Shown one piece after another: positions 1 to 5,309 of a stretch of 5,309 bases of DNA. This DNA comes from Clostridia bacterium (GTDB lineage: Bacteria > Bacillota > Clostridia > Oscillospirales > Acutalibacteraceae). The stretch's first letter is position 1. Each line of letters begins with the position of its first letter. Under the pieces are notes generated by a model, which was not told the DNA's origin, made no database searches, and saw only the letters and a program-made list of their open reading frames with translations. Where the stretch lies: positions 1 through 5,309 of the forward strand of contig JAFSBS010000141.1 of the NCBI GenBank assembly GCA_017437165.1, given 5' to 3'. Made by a program: the position numbers and the translations under genes.

Positions 1-2
1 AA

Positions 3-431
3 TATTTAACTGATAACAAAGCAGAATTTGAGCGTGTATTTATAGCGGATGCAAAAGAATATTTTGAGTGGAAGTGTGAATGGGCAATTGGAAATGAATT
101 GTATTTTGGTATATATGAACCATCAGCATATTTCATTCCGGATGCTGATTTGGAAAATGATGTTCTGTTTTTCGGTGAAGAAGATGGACGTAATCCTGTA
201 AAAGATTACTTCGGTGATGAATATTATTCAGAAGTAGAGAATTATTATGGTTCTGTTGTGGATGATTTGGATTATTCTGATGCACCTGTAAAAGAAATTA
301 AAAACTCAAAAGAAAGGTACTCTCTTTTAACAAAAGCACACATTTCTTATTACGATGAAGAATTAAAAGGTAAGATTTTATTTATTGATTATGTCGATGG
401 AGTAAACAATGCGTACTACATTCCGGCGTAA
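3..431 (+). CDS. C-terminal fragment of a probable ABC-2-type permease subunit (5' end outside window)
   Basis: The frame is open from the window edge to the TAA at 429-431, giving 142 residues with no internal stop, so this is the 3' end of a longer gene. An internal TTG at 99 could be read as a start, but it has no good ribosome binding site and the coding frame continues upstream. The fragment is acidic, rich in Tyr and Asp, and has no membrane segment. Its last 32 residues (KAHISYYDEELKGKILFIDY and on) align with the end of the next protein (KAHIKYFSGDSGTLLIVAYP and on), and VFIADAKE near residue 12 matches AFLVDANE near residue 662 of that protein. I infer that it is the soluble tail of a paralogous permease, not an independent small protein. 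The intergenic gap to the next gene is 30 bases (66 if the later start is used), which fits one operon. The membrane part cannot be seen, so the function rests on the paralogy. Confidence 0.7.
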   Translation, partial: YLTDNKAEFERVFIADAKEYFEWKCEWAIGNELYFGIYEPSAYFIPDADLENDVLFFGEEDGRNPVKDYFGDEYYSEVENYYGSVVDDLDYSDAPVKEIKNSKERYSLLTKAHISYYDEELKGKILFIDYVDGVNNAYYIPA

Positions 432-449
432 TTACAACCAATGATTTAA

Positions 450-483
450 TCGGAGGGGGAAATGAGTACTTTCCCCACTCCGA
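450..483 (+). promoter_or_regulatory. RBS-sequestering hairpin between the two permease genes
   Basis: The arms 450-462 (TCGGAGGGGGAAA) and 470-483 (TTTCCCCACTCCGA) pair over 13 base pairs with one bulged A at 477 and a 7-base loop. The 5' arm holds the Shine-Dalgarno GGAGG (452-456) and the first base of the ATG at 462, so in mRNA the stem would hide that start. No U-run follows the stem, so it is not an ordinary intrinsic terminator. It may regulate translation or stabilise an mRNA end between cistrons; that role is inference. Confidence 0.55.
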
Positions 484-2771
484 ATGGGGGTTTTAATATG
501 AAAAATAAAGAAAGTATATTGAAGAAAGAAATCGATATTGCTAATTTAAGCGTTTCAATAATTCCTACAATTGCTTTTATAATTATTTTTGCTTTTGCAT
601 TTTCTGTAAGTGTTTTAGGTGAGTGGTATGCTGATAACGGATTTGATTTAGTAAAAATAATTGTAAAAAAACAAGTAAGAGACGATTCACTGAGTTTAAG
701 TTACCTTGACATCGATTTTGTAGTAACTCTTATTGGTGGTTTTTTTATTGCATTCAGAAGTTTCTTGTTTTTATTAAATAAAAATCACGCAAGAGCTGTA
801 TTGTTGCAACCAAAAAAGAGAAGTGCAATTTTTACCGGAAAGGTATTCCTTCCGTTAACGGCACTTGTTATGATTGTAGTAGTAATTAAAATAATTGCAT
901 TATCATTAAATTTAAAATATGCTTCACTTGAAGCTGGCTTTATAGCACCATTTATAGAAGATGTACTTATAAGTTTAAAAACGCTTTTCTGGGGATATAT
1001 GTGTGGTGTTGCAGGGGCAGTTTTTACAAGCAGAAAAGTTGAGGCAGTTCTTTACAGTATTTCTCTTGCCTTATTACCTTTTAGTGTAATAAGTATAGTA
1101 AATTATTCTGCAGCTGCTTTTTTGCGTGGTTACACTTTAGATGATTTTCCGGTTTTAGAAAACCTTACATTTTTAGACCCGTTAGAAGAATTTTATTCAT
1201 ATGTAACGGTTGGGTACTATACAGCACCGTTTGAAGTATCTGCCGACAGATTTCTTCACCCGGTAATCTGGATTATATTATCAGTTTCAGGTCTGGTTTT
1301 AATAAAACGTTACTTTGAAAAGAATTTCAAGTTTGAAAATTGCGGTATTGCGAACAAGCATAAATTAGTTACAATTATAAATTCGTTTTCTTTACCTGTA
1401 GTTTTGGGCGCTACTATAACAGAAGTTTCTTATAATGCTTTCAATCCTTATGCAAATGTAATAAATGTTTCTGTTAAATACAGAACAATGTCAGTTTTTG
1501 AAAATCTTACACCTGCTGAACAGTTTATTCTGTTGACAGTTTTTGTAGGCTCTGCTGTAATTCTATCAGTTGTATTCAATATAATTTGCACTGTGAGAAT
1601 TGCAAATCTGAAAGAAAAAGCAAAACCTTTAGTAGCAATTGTTGGTAGTACTGCTCTTATTTCATTGTTCTGCTTTATGGGTGGTTTAGGTTATGAAAAC
1701 AGATTACCTGAAGTAGAAGATATAGAAAAAATCAGAATTGAAGCACCTTATGATTTGTATGAAAACACTTACGAACTTATAGGTATTGCTGATTATTACG
1801 ATGTAAGTACTCCGGTATTGCGATATTTCATTGAGTTCAATAATGTTGAAGATTTTAAAAGTATTCTTGACATTCATTCTGTAGTAATAGATGATAAAAA
1901 ATCAGAAACAACTGAAAGTATAAAATTTACATACTTATTAAAAGATGGTTCTGAAGTTATAAGAAGTTACAGATGTATTGGTAAAGAAAGTGCCGAAGAA
2001 ATTCTGAAACTCTGGGATACAAACGGAATTAAAGATATTTATGAGCAGCTTTTGTTCGGGAAAACTATTAAAGATGATGAAACTAATGGGTCTGCATTTT
2101 TAGGTGAACAAATTACAAGTATGGATAAATTTGTTTACATACAATCAAAAGATGCTGTGTTGACATCACTAACACCTGCTTTAAATTCAAAGGAAATAAG
2201 AGATTTAGAAGTGGCAATTTATAAAGATGTTACTTCACTTACGCACAATGAATGGTTTAAACCTTCAGAAAGTTATGGTTTAGTACAGTTTAGCAGTAAA
2301 GAATTAACAAAAGAGAGCTTGCCTTTTGTTATTTCAAGCCATTCGGTTTCATTCCGGATTACGAAAGAAATGACAAATACTGTAGAATTTTTGAAAGCAC
2401 ACGATTTAATGAAGTTCTTTGAAATTACAAGAGAACCTGTAAAAGCATTTCTTGTAGATGCAAATGAATTGGGTAAGTACAATAAAGAGTTCTGGCAGGG
2501 TGCAGGAATTAAAAGTACAAAATATTACCCGATGGAACACAGAATGATGTTTACAGCAGAAACATCTGTTTCAAAACATCTTTATATAAATGATGCAAAA
2601 CCGATGTTTAATATAAATGAACCGTGGTGTAAAGAATTAACTGTTGAAGAATATAACGAGTATATTAAAAAGGCTCATATCAAGTATTTTTCAGGTGATA
2701 GCGGAACACTTTTGATTGTTGCATACCCTGAAAGCAATTGCGCTTCTGCACTTATGGTAGCTGAGAATTGA
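462..2771 (+). CDS. Probable ABC-2-type transporter permease with large C-terminal soluble domain
   Basis: The 769-residue protein has a hydrophobic N-terminal half and a soluble C-terminal half. Likely membrane segments lie near residues 29-52, 86-105, 128-149, 168-189, 195-217, 266-283, 303-321 (weaker), 354-379 and 391-410. From about 411 to the end it is hydrophilic and probably outside the cell. Family hints are the stretch at 284-295 (YFEKNFKFENCG), which resembles the E-x-[AC]-G loop after a membrane helix in YtrC/YtrD-like permeases, and the hairpin FTYLLKDGSEVIRSY at 489-503, typical from memory of clostridial permeases with a DUF6449-like tail. It would be the membrane subunit of an exporter whose ATPase is not in the window. 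Start choice: ATG 462 has GGAGG five bases upstream. An in-frame ATG at 498 (MKNKESILKK) has GGGGG seven bases upstream and gives a more natural N-terminus, 12 residues shorter. Both are plausible. No clear terminator follows. The membrane-protein call is firm; the ABC-2 assignment is moderate. Confidence 0.65.
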   Translation: MSTFPTPNGGFNMKNKESILKKEIDIANLSVSIIPTIAFIIIFAFAFSVSVLGEWYADNGFDLVKIIVKKQVRDDSLSLSYLDIDFVVTLIGGFFIAFRSFLFLLNKNHARAVLLQPKKRSAIFTGKVFLPLTALVMIVVVIKIIALSLNLKYASLEAGFIAPFIEDVLISLKTLFWGYMCGVAGAVFTSRKVEAVLYSISLALLPFSVISIVNYSAAAFLRGYTLDDFPVLENLTFLDPLEEFYSYVTVGYYTAPFEVSADRFLHPVIWIILSVSGLVLIKRYFEKNFKFENCGIANKHKLVTIINSFSLPVVLGATITEVSYNAFNPYANVINVSVKYRTMSVFENLTPAEQFILLTVFVGSAVILSVVFNIICTVRIANLKEKAKPLVAIVGSTALISLFCFMGGLGYENRLPEVEDIEKIRIEAPYDLYENTYELIGIADYYDVSTPVLRYFIEFNNVEDFKSILDIHSVVIDDKKSETTESIKFTYLLKDGSEVIRSYRCIGKESAEEILKLWDTNGIKDIYEQLLFGKTIKDDETNGSAFLGEQITSMDKFVYIQSKDAVLTSLTPALNSKEIRDLEVAIYKDVTSLTHNEWFKPSESYGLVQFSSKELTKESLPFVISSHSVSFRITKEMTNTVEFLKAHDLMKFFEITREPVKAFLVDANELGKYNKEFWQGAGIKSTKYYPMEHRMMFTAETSVSKHLYINDAKPMFNINEPWCKELTVEEYNEYIKKAHIKYFSGDSGTLLIVAYPESNCASALMVAEN

Positions 2772-2804
2772 AAAATGGAGAGCTGAGAACGTGAGAAAGG
2801 CTTT

Positions 2805-2836
2805 TAATGCACAATTCACGATGCATAATGCACAAT
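2805..2836 (+). repeat. Two direct copies of TAATGCACAAT
   Basis: TAATGCACAAT occurs at 2805-2815 and again at 2826-2836, a 21-base offset, with the related TTCACGATGCA between them. The wording resembles the AATGCACAATTCACAATGC-type filler that I know, from memory, from intergenic regions of gut clostridia. It is probably a decayed dispersed repeat. No function is assigned. Confidence 0.6.
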
Positions 2837-2839
2837 CTA

Positions 2840-2855
2840 GGAACAGCGTTGCGTT
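2840..2855 (+). repeat. Degenerate copy of the GGAACGCTTCGCGTT palindromic repeat
   Basis: GGAACAGCGTTGCGTT matches, with a few changes, GGAACGCTTCGCGTT, which is read on the minus strand at 3745-3759. Both lie downstream of a stop codon and point the same way relative to that gene (permease here, glycoside hydrolase there). The hairpin in this copy is weakened by the changes. Confidence 0.45.
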
Positions 2856-2881
2856 ATAAATGAAAAAAATTAACTCCCACA

Positions 2882-2909
2882 ATCGTAGGGGCAGACCTTT
2901 GGTCGCCCG
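2882..2909 (+). repeat. 28-base hairpin repeat, copy 1 (ATCGTAGGGGC type)
   Basis: ATCGTAGGGGCAGACC-TTT-GGTCGCCCG contains the stem GGGC-(A)-GACC / GGTC-GCCC with a TTT loop and one bulged base. It matches the minus-strand copy at 3072-3099 at 23 of 28 positions. Both copies are followed by AGTAGT within a few bases. The form resembles short palindromic dispersed repeats (REP- or MITE-like), named here from memory. Confidence 0.7.
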
Positions 2910-2968
2910 TAGTAGTGGAATAAATTTAATTTTAAAATTAACCAATCGAGATAGAAAAATAAAATAAC

Positions 2969-3008
2969 GCGAAGCCGAGATTTTTTTGATTAATGGCTTC
3001 AGCTTCGC
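2969..3008. repeat. Inverted repeat GCGAAGC...GCTTCGC inside the repeat island
   Basis: GCGAAGC (2969-2975) pairs with GCTTCGC (3002-3008). After one mismatch, a further G-C, A-T and G-T pair can form. An alternative register pairs GAAGCC (2971-2976) with GGCTTC (2995-3000), because the right arm has a duplicated GCTTC. The loop includes a T7 run (2981-2987). The left arm overlaps AACGCGAAGC (2966-2975), which shares the core of the palindrome at 3745-3757. It lies between the two inverted 28-base repeats. Confidence 0.5.
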
Positions 3009-3071
3009 AAGGAGTTTGGTTTAGTGTTCTCATTTATTTTATCGTAATAAAAAACAGGTTCATACTACTCG

Positions 3072-3099
3072 CGGGTGACTACAAGTCAGCCCCTACGAT
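3072..3099 (-). repeat. 28-base hairpin repeat, copy 2 (inverted)
   Basis: Read on the minus strand, ATCGTAGGGGCTGACT-TGT-AGTCACCCG forms the stem GGG-(C)-TGACT / AGTCA-CCC. Compared with copy 1 the innermost pair changes from C-G to T-A on both sides, so the hairpin is kept despite the changes. With copy 1 it also forms a long-range inverted repeat enclosing 162 bases. Confidence 0.7.
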
Positions 3100-3204
3100 G
3101 ATGTGAGCGACTATATTCTATCATTTGTACTTGTTGCAAGTAAGAGTAGTGCCGAATGATGAGTGTGCAAGTAGCAAGATAAATTTTAAAAACGGGGTAA
3201 GAGT

Positions 3205-3699
3205 ATGAAACAATCATTATTTTTAGTAGTTATATCGGTGATTTTAGTGCTTGTATCTTGTGGGAAGTCAGATGAACAAGAAGATGTATTGCAAAACTCT
3301 GATTTCACAATTGATTCTGTGAGTTTGGATGATTATACAAATATCGAAGGTGATATTGTTTTTAATACCGCTGTTCTATTAACTAATAATACACAAGAAG
3401 ATAAATTTGTGTCGATAAAAGGCGATTTTGAAACTGAATATAAAGTAGGTATGATTGAAACACAGATTTTAGAAGGCTTTGATACTGAAACGGGATTTAA
3501 AATATTTTTAATTCCTGCCGATTCACAAATTATGTTTGATGTATCATTTTCTACAAAGGGTAAGGATGGTATGAAAAAGCCTGATAGATTAGCACCTGAG
3601 ATTATAATTGAAGAAGTTGCTGAAAGTGAGGTTAATACTTCTGAAGTTGTGACAAATATTGCAACTAAATCAGATGGTACAATAATTATTCCAGAATAA
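3205..3699 (+). CDS. Small secreted lipoprotein of unknown function
   Basis: The 164-residue protein begins with Lys2, a hydrophobic core (about residues 5-17) and the lipobox L-V-S-C, so Cys19 should be lipidated and the roughly 146-residue mature part anchored to the outer face of the membrane. The segment after Cys19 is acidic and flexible (GKSDEQED). From about residue 33 to 118 strand-like segments alternate with turns (VFNTAVLLTNNTQEDKFVSI, then FLIPADSQIMFDVSF). This suggests a small immunoglobulin-like beta-sandwich such as those in DUF4352/FxLYD-type lipoproteins, but I do not recognise a specific family. The tail (about 120-164) is rich in Glu, Val and Thr. The start ATG has GGGG at 3194-3197, seven bases upstream, a modest ribosome binding site. 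The gene stands alone: the repeat island precedes it and a terminator starts one base after its stop codon. Lipoprotein is a firm call; the fold is a guess. Confidence 0.8.
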   Translation: MKQSLFLVVISVILVLVSCGKSDEQEDVLQNSDFTIDSVSLDDYTNIEGDIVFNTAVLLTNNTQEDKFVSIKGDFETEYKVGMIETQILEGFDTETGFKIFLIPADSQIMFDVSFSTKGKDGMKKPDRLAPEIIIEEVAESEVNTSEVVTNIATKSDGTIIIPE

Positions 3700-3700
3700 G

Positions 3701-3740
3701 AAAAACGGATAATTGAGAAATACTCAATTATCCGTTTTTT
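3701..3740. terminator. Bidirectional intrinsic terminator between convergent genes
   Basis: A perfect 17-bp stem joins 3701-3717 (AAAAACGGATAATTGAG) and 3723-3739 (CTCAATTATCCGTTTTT) with a 5-base loop. The T6 run at 3735-3740 serves the lipoprotein gene. The A5 run at 3701-3705 gives a T-run on the minus strand, so it can also stop transcripts of the glycoside hydrolase gene that ends at 3792. Confidence 0.88.
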
Positions 3741-3744
3741 ATCA

Positions 3745-3791
3745 AACGCGAAGCGTTCCTTAACTTTCAATTTTCAATTTTTAACTCTCAA
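3745..3791 (-). repeat. AACGC-GAA-GCGTT palindrome plus CAATT-rich tract
   Basis: A perfect palindrome AACGC-GAA-GCGTT (3745-3757) is followed by CC and an AT-rich tract with CAATT repeated at short intervals (3768-3772, 3775-3779, 3788-3792). In the direction of the glycoside hydrolase gene the order is stop codon, AATTGA-rich tract, GGAACGCTTCGCGTT, terminator. The same order, more decayed, follows the permease stop codon. I infer a dispersed intergenic repeat. Confidence 0.55.
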
Positions 3792-5309
3792 TTATTGAAA
3801 GTCAATCGGCTCAAACATAAATGAGAACTTAAATGTCTTATCGTCTAAAAGTCGTTTATTTTCTTCGTTATTAAGCTCACTGTTTTCGCTTATTGCGTTA
3901 AATCTCCAGTCGATGTTAAGAATTGTTCTTGGTTCCGGTCTTAACTCGAAATCGTGAGCAGTTTCAGTTAATTGCTCTGCTGAATAGTGCGAAGCATTAA
4001 ACGAAAAGTCTTTTGTTTCATCACAAGGTGTAACACGAAGACCTACGCTACCCACTTTACCCACATCAACTCTTCGTGTCTTGTAGTGAGAAGAGTTTTC
4101 CTGTGGTCTTACATAATGAACAAAGTTATCTGTAACAGTTAAATCATATTCACCGAAACGAGCAGATTTATAACGGTCAGGGTAAGTTTCTGTAAAGCCT
4201 AAACCGAAATATCTTAGTTTTTCGTTTTCTTCCTTTAATATGAATTCAAGACCAAAACGAGGGAGGAGTGGAGCAACATCTTTTACAGTACCGTCTGCAG
4301 TGATTTTTAATGTACCATCGTTATTAAAGATGTAAGTAAATATACCTTTAATTGTAGATGGACTTGCGGGACCACCAAAAGCAATAGAAGTTTCAATTTC
4401 TACTCCATCTTCTTTTTTAGTTACCTTACTGTAATATGTTTTTTGATATGCCTTGTGTAAATTGTTGGCGTACCACTCATCAACAGAGCCACGATTATAG
4501 CAAGGTGCGTGCCAGATTTGTAATCTTGTAGGCTCGTCTAAAAGTTCAGTTCCGTTGCGTTTTATAGATTTAATTCTACCATAGCTCTTGTCAAATACAT
4601 ACTCGTTGCTACCAACTTTGATTTCTGCAAAACGGTCATTCTCAATAACGGAAATTTGATATTTTTCTCGTGTTAAGTTCAAAGCCTTTACAGGTAATTC
4701 AAACTGTCCGAAACCGATTTCGTAGCCTTCAGGAGCCCAAGGAGTTTCTACATTCTGGTGAACTGTAACAGTTAAGAATGCATTTTCAGTTAATGTTAAT
4801 TCATCTTCGTCGAAGAGTTTGTATTCTTTTTCTTGTTGAGCTTCAATATCAAGAGTTTCAATAACCCCTTGCTTTACTAATTGCTTACCATTTGTAACCT
4901 GCCATTTTAAGAAGCAGGTTGAAAGAGATGTGTAATATAAAACACTTTTAACCTTTAAAGTACCATTCTCAAATGACATTCTGAAAGGCTCATACACCTT
5001 TTTCATATCAAAATAGCCCGGTCTTAAGGATCGGTCTGCAAACACAAGTCCGTCAATACAACAAATGCTGTTGTGTGGGAAGTCGCCAAAGTCACCACCA
5101 TAATAATAGCGGGGCTTACCTTCATCATCAAGCATTGAAATTGAGTGGTCAGCAAATTCCCATATACAACCACCACAGAAGTTGTCATATTTATCAACTA
5201 ATTCCCAGTAGTCATATACGTCGCCTGTTGACATTGAACAGACGTATTCACACATATAGAAAGGTTTATTATATTGCTTGTCATTTAAGTATTTATCAAT
5301 ATATGTAAC
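3792..5309 (-). CDS. LacZ-type glycoside hydrolase family 2 (beta-galactosidase-like), C-terminal part; start outside window
   Basis: The frame is open from the right window edge to the TAA at 3792-3794, giving 505 residues of a longer protein; the ATG at 5255 is internal. Alignment from memory to E. coli LacZ is clear. CEY at residues 20-22 carries the nucleophile (Glu21, equivalent to E537). GGCIWEFADHS at 46-56 matches GGFVWDWVDQS, with Trp50 as W568. YGGDFGD at 70-76 and DGLVFADR at 86-93 follow. The C-terminal beta-galactosidase domain is marked by GLGFTETYPDR at 369-379 and YVRPQE at 399-404. The length after the nucleophile (484) is close to that of LacZ (486), so this end is intact. 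The acid/base Glu lies off the edge. Expected role: release of terminal beta-linked galactose or a similar sugar from oligosaccharides, probably in the cytoplasm, but the signal region is unseen. Odd points: LacZ H540 is Cys24, F601 is Cys83, N604 is Asp86 and W999 is Leu479. The family is certain; substrate specificity is not. Confidence 0.93.
   Translation of the reverse strand, partial: VTYIDKYLNDKQYNKPFYMCEYVCSMSTGDVYDYWELVDKYDNFCGGCIWEFADHSISMLDDEGKPRYYYGGDFGDFPHNSICCIDGLVFADRSLRPGYFDMKKVYEPFRMSFENGTLKVKSVLYYTSLSTCFLKWQVTNGKQLVKQGVIETLDIEAQQEKEYKLFDEDELTLTENAFLTVTVHQNVETPWAPEGYEIGFGQFELPVKALNLTREKYQISVIENDRFAEIKVGSNEYVFDKSYGRIKSIKRNGTELLDEPTRLQIWHAPCYNRGSVDEWYANNLHKAYQKTYYSKVTKKEDGVEIETSIAFGGPASPSTIKGIFTYIFNNDGTLKITADGTVKDVAPLLPRFGLEFILKEENEKLRYFGLGFTETYPDRYKSARFGEYDLTVTDNFVHYVRPQENSSHYKTRRVDVGKVGSVGLRVTPCDETKDFSFNASHYSAEQLTETAHDFELRPEPRTILNIDWRFNAISENSELNNEENKRLLDDKTFKFSFMFEPIDFQ

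Larger units (their letters stand above)
2772..3204. other. 433-base non-coding repeat island
   Basis: I see no credible gene here on either strand. In order it holds an A/G-rich tract after the permease stop, a direct repeat (2805-2836), a degenerate GGAAC...GCGTT palindrome (2840-2855), a 28-base hairpin repeat (2882-2909), an AT-rich stretch, a hairpin (2969-3008), an inverted copy of the 28-base repeat (3072-3099), and a leader to the lipoprotein gene. That leader carries a small hairpin TACTTG-TTG-CAAGTA (3128-3142) and two copies of TGCAAGTA (3135-3142 and 3166-3173). No promoter with both -35 and -10 boxes is convincing, although the lipoprotein gene presumably has one here. Confidence 0.6.

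Noticed and set aside
99..431. Separate small gene starting at the TTG at 99
   Set aside because: The same frame is open back to base 3, the upstream residues also align with the paralogous permease tail, and there is no Shine-Dalgarno sequence near 99.
450..483. Hairpin as an intrinsic terminator of the first gene
   Set aside because: The stem is strong but is followed by AATGGGGG rather than a U-run, and it overlaps the Shine-Dalgarno sequence and start of the next gene.
2273..2482. Minus-strand open frame inside the permease gene
   Set aside because: It lies wholly antisense to a well-supported long coding frame and shows no family features.
2691..2945. Minus-strand open frame across the permease end and the repeat island
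   Set aside because: It runs through repeat sequence, has a Cys/Leu-rich composition typical of chance translation, and overlaps the end of the permease.
3112..3117. TATATT as a -10 box for the lipoprotein gene
   Set aside because: The expected -35 position falls in the GC-rich arm of the inverted repeat, with nothing like TTGACA and no extended -10.
2805..3173. CRISPR array in the repeat island
   Set aside because: The repeats are short, mixed in type and orientation, and lack regular spacers; there are no cas genes.
3333..3770. Minus-strand open frame opposite the lipoprotein gene
   Set aside because: It crosses the terminator hairpin and is antisense to a gene with a clear signal peptide and lipobox; the Ser/Ile-rich product looks like a shadow.
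5075..5308. Plus-strand open frame opposite the glycoside hydrolase
   Set aside because: It is antisense to conserved catalytic-domain sequence of family GH2; the His/Ser-rich product is a shadow.

Overview
The window is AT-rich (by eye about one-third G+C) and looks like a low-GC Gram-positive anaerobe, most likely a gut or rumen clostridium (Oscillospiraceae/Lachnospiraceae-like). The signs are a Gram-positive-style lipoprotein, a Ytr-like ABC-2 permease with a large soluble tail, a LacZ-type glycoside hydrolase of clostridial flavour, and intergenic hairpin repeats of a GTAGGGGC...GCCCG type that I associate from memory with such genomes. The taxonomy is inference; the window has no marker gene.

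Layout: (1) Bases 1-431 (+) are the 3' end of a gene whose start lies off the left edge. (2) 462-2771 (+) is a large multi-pass membrane protein, probably an ABC-2-type permease subunit with a C-terminal soluble domain of about 355 residues. The fragment in (1) is recognisably similar to the C-terminus of (2), so the two look like tandem paralogous permease subunits of one exporter, with the ATPase presumably further left. A strong hairpin (450-483) covers the ribosome binding site and start between them. (3) 2772-3204 is a 433-base stretch without a convincing gene, full of small repeats: a direct repeat, degenerate GGAACGC/GCGTT palindromes, and two 28-base hairpin repeats in opposite orientation enclosing a third hairpin. 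(4) 3205-3699 (+) encodes a small lipoprotein of unknown function. (5) 3701-3740 is a perfect bidirectional terminator, followed by a repeat tract. (6) 3792-5309 (-) is the C-terminal half of a LacZ-type family 2 glycoside hydrolase, converging on the lipoprotein gene and truncated by the right edge.

The permease pair is a plausible operon. The lipoprotein and the glycoside hydrolase look independent of it and of each other, separated by the repeat island and the shared terminator. I see no CRISPR, tRNA, rRNA, toxin-antitoxin or phage-defence system. The best second looks are the dual-start hairpin before the permease, the tandem paralogy, the inverted hairpin repeats with a covarying pair, and the active-site substitutions in the LacZ-like enzyme.
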